This document shows, one piece after another, positions 1-6,336 of a stretch of 9,007 nt of DNA. The position numbers and the translations under genes are program-made. Below the pieces are notes generated by a model. The model had not been told where the DNA came from. It ran no database searches and was given only the letters and a program-made list of their open reading frames with translations. The stretch is from positions 1 through 9,007 of the forward strand of contig JAAYQY010000003.1 of assembly GCA_012519125.1 (NCBI GenBank), in the 5' to 3' direction. Source of the DNA: Spirochaetales bacterium (GTDB lineage: Bacteria > Spirochaetota > Spirochaetia > Sphaerochaetales > Sphaerochaetaceae). Numbering within the stretch: the stretch's first letter is position 1; each line of letters opens with the position of its first letter.

Positions 1-148
1 ATCCGCTTCTTTGGTAAAAGGAAGTCAGCTCTTCCTTGCTCGGACGTTCGAGCTTGATGTCCCGATAGGTATAGGTAAGTCCTTTTGCCTCAAGGTAGGC
101 AACTGCTTTTGCGCAGGTCGAACAGCGAGGATAACAAAAGATGGTCAT
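1..148 (-). CDS. ArsC/Spx-family thioredoxin-fold protein (partial, N-terminal 49 residues)
   Basis: The reverse strand from ATG at 148 reads MTIFCYPRCSTCAKAVAYLE and runs open off the left edge, so only 49 residues are visible. A C-x-x-C pair (Cys9, Cys12) follows the first beta strand, and the next stretch (KAVAYLEAKGLTYTYRDIK) has the helix and strand layout of the ArsC/YffB/Spx family. Known members are arsenate reductase-like or uncharacterised thiol proteins, or, as with Spx, redox-sensing regulators of RNA polymerase. The C-terminal half that would separate these is outside the window. A GGGGGAAG ribosome site lies just upstream of the start. The gene is transcribed away from tig. An extra Cys5 precedes the pair. 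Family assignment is fairly sure; true arsenate reductase activity should not be assumed. Confidence 0.8.
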   Translation of the reverse strand, partial: MTIFCYPRCSTCAKAVAYLEAKGLTYTYRDIKLERPSKEELTSFYQRSG

Positions 149-318
149 AGCTTCCCCCTTTACCATATCCTAGCAGAGCCGGATGGTTGCCGCAATCGGA
201 TAAATCGGCTCATTCCCCTAGACCAAACGGCGAAAAGTTGCTATATACAATATGTTTCCGGGAAAAGGGTTTTCCCATTCTTCCCTGCAAGAGGGTGGTC
301 GAGCTTTTCTGGTTGTAG

Positions 319-324
319 TATACT
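319..324 (+). promoter_or_regulatory. Candidate -10 box of the tig promoter
   Basis: TATACT matches five of six positions of the sigma-70 -10 consensus and would give a leader of roughly 85 bases before tig. The -35 position with a 17-base spacer (296-301, TGGTCG) matches only three of six, so the call rests mainly on the -10 box and on the need for a promoter in this divergent intergenic region. A second, poorer pair (TTGCCT at 364-369 with TACACT at 389-394) would put the transcript start on top of the ribosome site and is less likely. Confidence 0.35.
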
Positions 325-416
325 TGAAAAGGTCTGCACCCCCGCTGATGCAACGAAAGGGCTTTGCCTAAGGATATACATGGTCCCTTACACTGGACCG
401 AAAGGATGAACATAGG

Positions 417-1766
417 ATGATCGCTGATAAGAGTATCAAAGAATTGGAGAACTCCTCCGTCGCGCTGACGGTCACTGTGACCGCTGACACCATCGAAAAC
501 GACTACAAGGCTGCACTGCAGAAGTACGCTTCCTCCATCCAGCTCAAGGGTTTCCGCAAGGGAAAGGCCCCCATTTCCGTATTGGAAGGCAAGTTCGGCA
601 AAGCCATTCGTGAGGAGAGCACCTTCAATACCATCGAGGAGGCACTCAAGGAAGCTCTTGAGGGAGTCGAGGACAAGTACAAGCCCCTCTCATTCAGCAC
701 TCCTGAGCTTCAGGACGAAGAGACCCTGCTTCCTTTCAAGCCCGATACCGATGTTACCTTCACGGTGAAATACGATGTGATGCCCACCTTTGAGATGCCC
801 GCATACAAGGGTTTGAGCGTCTCCTACCCCAAGGTACAGGTTACCGACGAGGCGGTGAATGCTGAAATCGACAAGCTCCGCGATCAGAATGCCATGGTCA
901 TCGACAAGAACGACGCAGCTGCAATGGGTGACATCGTCACAGTGAGTTATGTTGAGCTTGATGCAGAGAACAATGAGGTTCCCGGCACTGAGCGCAAAGA
1001 GTTCGTCTTCACCCTCGGAAGCACCTACAACTTCTACCAGATCGACGGTGATATCGTCGGTATGAAGAGTGGCGAGGAGAAGACCTTCTCCAAGACCTAC
1101 GCCGAAGATTCGACAGTCGAAGGGTATGCAGGAAAGACCATCACCCTCAAGGTGAATGTGGAAAGCGTCAAGTTCCGCGATGTTCCTGCTCTGGATGATG
1201 AGTTTGCCCAGGATGTCAAGGAAGAGTACAAGACGGTTGCGGATCTGCTCAAGGCAACCCGTGAGAAGCTTGAGAAAGGCCTCGAAGCCAAGCTTGAGCA
1301 AGCCAAACTGAATGCACTCAGCGATGAGCTCTTGAAGGGCACCACCATTGCCGTGCCGGCAAGCATGATCGACCTTGAGATTGATCAGAGTTGGAACCGC
1401 TACGTGAAGCAGACCGGCCTGACCGAGGAGCAGATCCTTCAGTTCCTGCAGTTCCAGCAGAAGACCAAGGAAGACGTGGTCGCTCCCTGGAGAGAAGCTG
1501 CAGAGAAGAGCCTGCGCATCCAGCTGATCATGGAGAAAATCAAGGAGACCGAGAAGTTCGCCATTGATGAGGAAGAGCTTAAGAAGGTGTACGACGAGCA
1601 ATTGAAGGACATCACTGACGAGAGCCAGCTCGAGTACTACAAGACCATGATCGAAGACGATATGCGCTTCCAGAAGATTGCACCGTTCTTGCAGGAAAAC
1701 AACTCCTTCACCGAAGGCGAAGAGGTTGCTTATGATGTCTTCATGAGTGAGACTTACGGAGCCTGA
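417..1766 (+). CDS. tig: Trigger factor, ribosome-associated chaperone and peptidyl-prolyl isomerase
   Basis: Trigger factor docks on ribosomal protein uL23 at the exit tunnel and shields nascent chains in the cytoplasm. The 449-residue protein is close to the usual 430-450. Residues 1-115 are the ribosome-binding domain, with the signature GFRKGKAP at 45-52. Residues about 150-250 are the FKBP-type isomerase domain (GDIVTVSYVE at 171-180, IDGDIVGMKSGEEKTF from 209). Residues about 255-449 are the helical arm domain that forms the substrate cradle. The ATG at 417 is chosen because it gives a normal family N terminus; an AAAGGA ribosome site lies at 401-406, ten bases upstream. The gene is followed by its own terminator and then by clpP and clpX, the classic tig-clpP-clpX order of many bacteria. 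The identification is secure. Confidence 0.97.
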   Translation: MIADKSIKELENSSVALTVTVTADTIENDYKAALQKYASSIQLKGFRKGKAPISVLEGKFGKAIREESTFNTIEEALKEALEGVEDKYKPLSFSTPELQDEETLLPFKPDTDVTFTVKYDVMPTFEMPAYKGLSVSYPKVQVTDEAVNAEIDKLRDQNAMVIDKNDAAAMGDIVTVSYVELDAENNEVPGTERKEFVFTLGSTYNFYQIDGDIVGMKSGEEKTFSKTYAEDSTVEGYAGKTITLKVNVESVKFRDVPALDDEFAQDVKEEYKTVADLLKATREKLEKGLEAKLEQAKLNALSDELLKGTTIAVPASMIDLEIDQSWNRYVKQTGLTEEQILQFLQFQQKTKEDVVAPWREAAEKSLRIQLIMEKIKETEKFAIDEEELKKVYDEQLKDITDESQLEYYKTMIEDDMRFQKIAPFLQENNSFTEGEEVAYDVFMSETYGA

Positions 1767-1794
1767 TGGTTCTGTGAACAAAGTGTTTTATTGT

Positions 1795-1827
1795 GAAAAG
1801 GCGGGTCCACACAGGTTCCGCCTTTTC
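1795..1827 (+). terminator. Intrinsic terminator after tig
   Basis: GAAAAGGCGG (1795-1804) pairs perfectly with CCGCCTTTTC (1818-1827) around a 13-base loop. The T-run is short and forms part of the stem (TTTT at 1823-1826), as in many A-stem/T-stem hairpins that can work in both directions. It lies 28 bases after the tig stop and 29 bases before clpP. It should uncouple tig at least partly from the clpP operon, so clpP either has its own promoter in this crowded gap or relies on read-through. Confidence 0.85.
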
Positions 1828-1856
1828 AATCCCAGGATACTAAGGGGGCTTTTGTC

Positions 1857-2465
1857 ATGAATACTCATCCTTCGAGGATGCAATCAACCATACCGATGGT
1901 CGTCGAGCAGTCGGGAGTCGGCGAACGTGCCTATGATATTTTCAGCCGGCTTCTCAAAGATCGCATCATCTTCCTTGATGGGGAGATCAATGATGCAACC
2001 GCCGACCTTGTGGTAGCACAGATGCTGTTCCTCGAATCTGAGGACCCCACCAAGGACATCAGCCTGTATATCAACAGCCCTGGTGGCTCGGTGACTGCAG
2101 GACTTGCCATCTACGACACCATGCAGTACCTGCACAGTGATGTCCAGACCATCTGCATGGGCCAGGCGGCAAGTATGGCGGCACTGCTGCTCTGTGCCGG
2201 CAAGGAGGGCAAGCGATCGATTCTTCCCTCCGCTCGTGTGATGATCCACCAGCCTTGGGGTGGTGTCGAGGGACAGTCCACCGACATCTCCATCCATGCC
2301 AGGGAGATTACTCGTCTGAAAAAACTCACCATAGACATCATCGCCCGACACACCAAGAAGAGCTTTGAACAGGTGTCCAAGGATGTGGAGCGGGATTTTT
2401 TCCTCTCCAGTGATGACGCAGTGTCCTATGGAATCGTGGACGCCGTGATGAGAAGGAGTAACTGA
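1857..2465 (+). CDS. clpP: ATP-dependent Clp protease proteolytic subunit
   Basis: ClpP is the serine peptidase that forms the double heptameric barrel of the Clp protease; the ClpX unfoldase feeds it substrates. At 202 residues it has normal length. The catalytic triad is visible: Ser106 in GQAASMAA, His131 in MIHQPWGG, and Asp180 in [20 protein letters not shown] (71-82) forms the oxyanion and strand region. The first ten or so residues look like a short propeptide, as in many ClpPs. The ATG at 1857 is preceded by AAGGGGG (1842-1848), eight bases upstream, a strong ribosome site. The stop codon TGA shares its last base with the clpX start, so the two subunits are translationally coupled. 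Substrates and propeptide processing cannot be read from the sequence. Confidence 0.97.
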   Translation: MNTHPSRMQSTIPMVVEQSGVGERAYDIFSRLLKDRIIFLDGEINDATADLVVAQMLFLESEDPTKDISLYINSPGGSVTAGLAIYDTMQYLHSDVQTICMGQAASMAALLLCAGKEGKRSILPSARVMIHQPWGGVEGQSTDISIHAREITRLKKLTIDIIARHTKKSFEQVSKDVERDFFLSSDDAVSYGIVDAVMRRSN

Positions 2466-3694
2466 TGGCACGAAACGCGAAAGTCTGTTCTTTCTGCGGC
2501 AAAGGCCAGGAAGAAGTAAAGAGGCTGATCAACGGACCTGGTGTTGCCATCTGTGATGAGTGCATCAAGGTCTGCAATGATATGCTTGCCGGCGACCCTA
2601 CCTTCCAGGAAGAGGCTGTTGGGCTTCCCGACCGCATCCCTACTCCCAAGGAGTTGAAGGAGTACATGGACGAATATGTCATCGGCCAGGATGATGCAAA
2701 ACGCGTCCTTGCCGTGGCAGTGTACAACCACTACAAGCGGGTGAAGTTCCAGAAACAGATTTCTGAACAGGGTGTGGAACTGGACAAGTCAAACATTCTC
2801 ATGGTCGGGCCTACCGGAACCGGAAAGACGCTGCTTGCCTCCACCTTGGCAAAGAAACTGCAAGTTCCCTTCGCAATCGCCGACGCCACCACCCTTACCG
2901 AGGCTGGATACGTCGGTGAGGATGTGGAGAACATCCTGCTCAAACTGATTCAGAACGCCAATGACAACATCAAGGCTGCAGAGTACGGCATCATCTTCAT
3001 CGATGAAATCGACAAGATTGCCAAGAAGGGGGAAAACCCTTCCATCACCCGCGACGTCAGTGGTGAGGGCGTACAGCAGGCCTTGCTGAAGATCATCGAG
3101 GGAACCGATGCATCCGTACCTCCCCAGGGAGGAAGGAAGCATCCCAACCAGGAGATGCTCAAGATCAACACACGCAACATTCTGTTCATTTGTGGTGGTG
3201 CGTTCGTTGGCCTGGATAAGGTGATCGAGAAACGCATCTCCAGCCATGCCATGGGCTTTGGTGCAACCATCGTGAATACCGCCCAGAAGGATCTGCATGC
3301 GCTCTACAGCAAGCTGATGCCGGATGACTTGATCAAGTTCGGACTCATCCCTGAATTCATCGGAAGATTGCCGATTCACGTTGCCTTGGACAACCTTTCC
3401 AAGAAAGACCTGATGAGGATCATAGTTGAGCCCAAGAATTCGATCATCCGCCAGTACGAAGCGGCATTCCGCCTCGATGGCATCGAGTTTGTGTTCAAGC
3501 CGGAAGCAATCGAAGCAGTGGCCGAAAAAGCTTTTGAGCAGAAGACTGGGGCGCGTGGACTCAGGTCCATTGTTGAGAACATCATGATGGGAATCATGTA
3601 TGATATTCCTTCCATCCAGCAGGTGAAGCAAGTCATCGTAGGAAGGGATTGTGTCCTCAACGGAACGCTGCCAGAGGTTATCCGTGGAGCCTGA
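2465..3694 (+). CDS. clpX: ATP-dependent Clp protease ATP-binding subunit ClpX
   Basis: ClpX is the hexameric AAA+ unfoldase that recognises tagged proteins, pulls them through its pore and delivers them to ClpP. The 409 residues show the whole architecture. A four-cysteine zinc-binding domain (Cys8, Cys11, Cys30, Cys33) is followed by Walker A GPTGTGKT (115-122), pore-1 loop GYVG (148-151), Walker B IIFIDEID (176-183), RKH loop (224-226), and sensor-2 GARGLRSI (362-369). The ClpP-docking loop reads MGF (263-265) where many ClpX proteins have IGF, a mild change. The start at 2465 overlaps the clpP stop by one base and has AAGGAG at 2453-2458, six bases upstream. The next gene begins one base after the stop in my preferred reading. 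The identification is secure. Confidence 0.97.
   Translation: MARNAKVCSFCGKGQEEVKRLINGPGVAICDECIKVCNDMLAGDPTFQEEAVGLPDRIPTPKELKEYMDEYVIGQDDAKRVLAVAVYNHYKRVKFQKQISEQGVELDKSNILMVGPTGTGKTLLASTLAKKLQVPFAIADATTLTEAGYVGEDVENILLKLIQNANDNIKAAEYGIIFIDEIDKIAKKGENPSITRDVSGEGVQQALLKIIEGTDASVPPQGGRKHPNQEMLKINTRNILFICGGAFVGLDKVIEKRISSHAMGFGATIVNTAQKDLHALYSKLMPDDLIKFGLIPEFIGRLPIHVALDNLSKKDLMRIIVEPKNSIIRQYEAAFRLDGIEFVFKPEAIEAVAEKAFEQKTGARGLRSIVENIMMGIMYDIPSIQQVKQVIVGRDCVLNGTLPEVIRGA
3686..3689 (+). promoter_or_regulatory. Ribosome binding site deciding the NrnA-type start
   Basis: GGAG at 3686-3689 is six bases from ATG 3696. It lies inside the last codons of clpX, so translation of the phosphoesterase is probably coupled to the end of clpX. 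The upstream in-frame GTG at 3651 also has a purine-rich GGAAGGG (3641-3647), but it would need a 44-base overlap with clpX and would add 15 residues that lie ahead of the conserved domain. Confidence 0.6.
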
Positions 3695-3695
3695 A

Positions 3696-4682
3696 ATGTT
3701 CAGTTACCCCCCTATTGATGAGCAGATCCTCGACCTGATCCGTAGCCGGGATGAGTTTATTGTCCTTGGCCACATCAGTCCTGACGGAGATTGCCTCTCC
3801 AGCCAGATGGCCATGAATTCCCTCCTGTTGAAGATGGGAAAGACGGTGCATATGGCAAACGCCGGGCCTTTTGACCGTTCTGAGATCTCGCATCTGAGAG
3901 CGGACTTCCTCTCCCACATCGATAAGGAACTGTATGACAGGTCCCCCATCGCAGTGGTGGTGGACTGCTCTTCCCCCGAACGCTTGGGGCATCTGGCTCA
4001 GGAGATCGAGGGACTGGTCACCATCATTTTCGATCACCACAGCAGCGGCGAGCTCTTTGGAACCCATCGGTACATCGTGCACCGCTCGGTATCCACCACC
4101 CTGATCATCATGCAGCTCTACAAAGCCCTCGATGTGGAAATTTCCCAAGAAATTGCTGAGCATCTCTTCTTCGGTTTTGCCACAGACAGTGGGTTCTTTC
4201 GGTTCATCAATGCCTATCGCGGCGAAACGCTGCGCCTTGCAGCGGAACTGGTGGATCTCGGGGTCTCCCCCAACACCATGGCTGACCGCATGACCGGTGG
4301 CAAGAGTCTGGGATATGTCAAATATCTTGGAAAACTCATCGACCGAAGCGAAAGTCATTTCGATGGCAGGCTTATGGTCTCCTCCAGCTGTCTCAGCGAT
4401 CGTGATGCCTTCATCACCACAGACAAACCCAGTGACTCGCTCTATGCGATGTTGCTCTCTGTCCAAGGTGTCGAGGTGGTGCTCTTCTTCAAGGAACTTG
4501 AGGGAGGGAAAACCGAAGTCGGATTTAGGTCGTCCCATCAGAGTACCATCGACGTGGGAGCCTTGGCTGAACGCTTTGGTGGCGGAGGACACAAGAAAGC
4601 TGCAGGTGCAACGGTGCAGAACGATATCAAGGTAGTCAGACAGCAATTGATTGATGCAGTGGGAGAACTGCTCTCAGAATAG
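3696..4682 (+). CDS. nrnA: DHH/DHHA1 family phosphoesterase, NrnA type (oligoribonuclease and pAp phosphatase)
   Basis: Proteins of this type are cytoplasmic metal-dependent enzymes that degrade 2-5 nucleotide RNAs and, in characterised NrnA, dephosphorylate 3'-phosphoadenosine 5'-phosphate. The 328 residues have family length (about 310-330). The N-terminal DHH domain shows motif I HISPDGDC (His26, Asp30, Asp32), motif II VVVDCSSPERLG (Asp90), the DHH motif FDHHSSG (Asp113, His114, His115) and ATDSGFF (Asp164). The C-terminal DHHA1 substrate-binding domain shows GFRSS (276-280) and GGGGHKKAAG (295-304). ATG 3696 is chosen because it lies one base past the clpX stop with GGAG six bases upstream. 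A GTG at 3651 would give 343 residues. The DHH fold is certain. The NrnA role is strongly suggested by length and DHHA1, but related enzymes cleave cyclic dinucleotide products such as pApA, so exact substrates are inferred. Confidence 0.88.
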   Translation: MFSYPPIDEQILDLIRSRDEFIVLGHISPDGDCLSSQMAMNSLLLKMGKTVHMANAGPFDRSEISHLRADFLSHIDKELYDRSPIAVVVDCSSPERLGHLAQEIEGLVTIIFDHHSSGELFGTHRYIVHRSVSTTLIIMQLYKALDVEISQEIAEHLFFGFATDSGFFRFINAYRGETLRLAAELVDLGVSPNTMADRMTGGKSLGYVKYLGKLIDRSESHFDGRLMVSSSCLSDRDAFITTDKPSDSLYAMLLSVQGVEVVLFFKELEGGKTEVGFRSSHQSTIDVGALAERFGGGGHKKAAGATVQNDIKVVRQQLIDAVGELLSE

Positions 4683-4733
4683 GTTGGCATACACATTGCA
4701 TGAAGGTGTGCATCAACGCACAAGGAGCCTTTC

Positions 4734-5711
4734 ATGCAATTCCTCCCGCTTTCTGAAACAGCTTCCCTTTCCCTTACCAAATCAGTCATGCGCTACAAGG
4801 ATCACCCGCTGGATGCACAACTCTATCAGTGCATCCGTTCCCAAACCGAGCAATTGCTGTATGAGCTTCCCTCCTATCTCCACTTGCTGGATGAGGAAGA
4901 TTGTTGTGAGTTCTTCTTCTACTGCTATGATGCAATCGACTACTTCCTCTCCATGTATCGAGAAGGAAGGCTCTCCTATCTTGGCTATCTCATCCAGGTG
5001 GTGAAGAGACGATGCCGTTTCTTTATCTCCCACAAAAGTTCCCAAACCAAAAAAGAACAGCTTCTTGCCCAGTGCCAATACTATGAGCACGCTCTTGAAG
5101 AAGAGGATGAGGTGACAGAGCTTGCCTCCTATCATGCTTGCCAAGCCATCCCTCTTGAAGAGATGACCCTTCTTCCCCAACTCTTCAACTCCTTGCTCTC
5201 TCCCACCACAAAACCCCATCGCATGGAGACAGAACCGCTGAGAAAGCTCAAGGCTGCCTTGTTGAAGGGGGCGAACCGCAAACGTTTTCTCATCGTTCTC
5301 TCAATCTCTCCTGACCTTGCAGGACACTATCTTCTGGAAGATCTGGCGATGCTGCTCGATGTAGAGGTGGAGTTGCTGAGCAAGTTCCTGAATACTGCCA
5401 GTTTGATGCTTGAAAAGAAACAGAAGTGCAAGGAGAGCTTTGAGGTCTTGAGCAATCGTCATTTCCGCAGGCTATTGGAGATAGAAAGCGAGTTGGAACG
5501 TGAAGAGAACGAAGAGAAGCGAGTCAGACTCGAATCACTGAGACAGTGGAACCAACGGGTCTACAAGGCAAAGATTGAACAGATCAGGTCTTTGGAACTC
5601 AACCTGAGTCACAGTCAGATAGGGAAAATGCTCAATGTTCCCAAGGGTACGGTCGACAGCTCAATCCACTACATGAAGCGCCTGATCTCCCAGTGTCTGG
5701 ACGAAACCTAG
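4734..5711 (+). CDS. Putative divergent sigma-70-like / HTH protein of unknown function
   Basis: I do not recognise this 325-residue protein as a named family. The C terminus, LSHSQIGKMLNVPKGTVDSS (291-310) followed by IHYMKRLI, closely resembles the sigma-70 region 4 helix-turn-helix that reads -35 boxes in ECF-type factors. Residues about 30-100 resemble a degenerate region 2: an acidic DEEDCCEFFFYCYDAIDYF (53-71), then SYLGYLIQVVKRRCRFF, patterned like the helices that bind core polymerase and the -10 element. Between them lie about 190 residues not usual in small sigma factors. This central part holds another HTH-like stretch (LEDLAMLLDVEVELLSKFLN, 201-220) and a highly charged probable coiled coil (about 240-285). 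There are nine cysteines, many for its size, and no signal peptide or membrane segment. ATG 4734 has AAGGAG (4722-4727) six bases upstream. The gene sits between the NrnA-type gene and rdgB in the same operon. It may be a true sigma factor, an anti-sigma or sigma-mimic, or a DNA-binding regulator. Confidence 0.6.
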   Translation: MQFLPLSETASLSLTKSVMRYKDHPLDAQLYQCIRSQTEQLLYELPSYLHLLDEEDCCEFFFYCYDAIDYFLSMYREGRLSYLGYLIQVVKRRCRFFISHKSSQTKKEQLLAQCQYYEHALEEEDEVTELASYHACQAIPLEEMTLLPQLFNSLLSPTTKPHRMETEPLRKLKAALLKGANRKRFLIVLSISPDLAGHYLLEDLAMLLDVEVELLSKFLNTASLMLEKKQKCKESFEVLSNRHFRRLLEIESELEREENEEKRVRLESLRQWNQRVYKAKIEQIRSLELNLSHSQIGKMLNVPKGTVDSSIHYMKRLISQCLDET

Positions 5712-5733
5712 GACAATGAGTATCTTAAGGTCC

Positions 5734-6336
5734 ATGAATATTCTCTTGGCATCCAACAATACCCATAAGAAGGAGGAGTTCGCAAGAATCCTCACTTCAC
5801 ACACTATCATGCTTCCAAGTGAGCTCAACCTGAGCTATGACTTCGAGGAAGACAAGGAGACCTTTACGGAAAATGCACTGGGCAAGGCTCGTGCATTGCA
5901 GGCAATTGCACCAGAAGGCTACCTTGTACTTGCCGATGACTCGGGCCTCTGCATCGATGCACTGGACGGCTCTCCTGGGGTCCGTACGGCCCGCTATGGC
6001 ATGGAGGAACACGGAAGGATGCTAAAGAGCACTGAGCGCAACGAATGGTTGCTGAAAAACCTCTCTCACCTGGAAAAGGCGGAGGAGCGGAGCGCACGGT
6101 TTGTCTGTGCCCTTGCCCTGATAGCAGCTCCTCACCGCATTTTCACCCTCTGCGAATCTGTGGAAGGGTACATTGCACTCAAAAGCTACGGAAAAGGTGG
6201 TTTTGGCTACGATCCGGTCTTTGTGGTCAAGGAAGCGGGAAAAACCATGGCTGAACTCAGTGAGCAGGAGAAGGACCGCCTCAGCCATCGCGGCCGGGCA
6301 ACCCGACATTTGATCACACTCTTGGGAGAACTCTGA
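5734..6336 (+). CDS. rdgB: RdgB/HAM1 family non-canonical purine NTP pyrophosphatase
   Basis: RdgB hydrolyses ITP, dITP and XTP to the monophosphate and pyrophosphate, keeping deaminated purines out of DNA and RNA. Visible family motifs, numbered from ATG 5734, are the nucleotide-binding start ILLASNNTHKKEEF (3-16), ETFTENALGKA (42-52), LADDSGLCIDALDGSPGVRTARY (from 66, catalytic Asp69), GKGGFGYDPVF (153-163) and SHRGRA (184-189). This start gives 200 residues and the family's usual N terminus. ATG 5716, four bases after the previous stop, would add MSILRS and is the main alternative. Both have only short, close ribosome sites (AAGG at 5727-5730 and AGGA at 5710-5713), so translation probably depends on coupling to the upstream gene. 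The stop shares one base with the next start. The identification is very secure; the start is not. Confidence 0.93.
   Translation: MNILLASNNTHKKEEFARILTSHTIMLPSELNLSYDFEEDKETFTENALGKARALQAIAPEGYLVLADDSGLCIDALDGSPGVRTARYGMEEHGRMLKSTERNEWLLKNLSHLEKAEERSARFVCALALIAAPHRIFTLCESVEGYIALKSYGKGGFGYDPVFVVKEAGKTMAELSEQEKDRLSHRGRATRHLITLLGEL

Noticed and set aside
11..409. Plus-strand open frame of 132 codons over the left edge and intergenic region
   Set aside because: It overlaps the better supported ArsC/Spx-type gene on the minus strand and lacks a convincing ribosome site and any family pattern.
406..420. Four-codon leader ORF (ATG AAC ATA GGA TGA) overlapping the tig start
   Set aside because: The only purine run is directly against its ATG with no spacing, so it is unlikely to be translated; probably chance.
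690..1781. Long open frame antisense to tig (363 codons)
   Set aside because: It is in exact codon register with tig. Such frames stay open because the sense gene avoids TTA, CTA and TCA codons. The protein is low-complexity and resembles no family.
1884..2471. Long open frame antisense to clpP
   Set aside because: Same register effect as over tig; clpP is unmistakable on the plus strand.
2789..4646. Two further long antisense frames over clpX (2789-3631) and the NrnA-type gene (3678-4646)
   Set aside because: Both are in register with strongly biased sense genes and have no recognisable domains.
4683..4733. Possible hairpin or promoter in the gap before the sigma-like gene (ACAC/GTGT arms; TTGGCA at 4684-4689)
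   Set aside because: The arms pair over only four to five bases, and no acceptable -10 box lies 16-18 bases after the -35-like hexamer.
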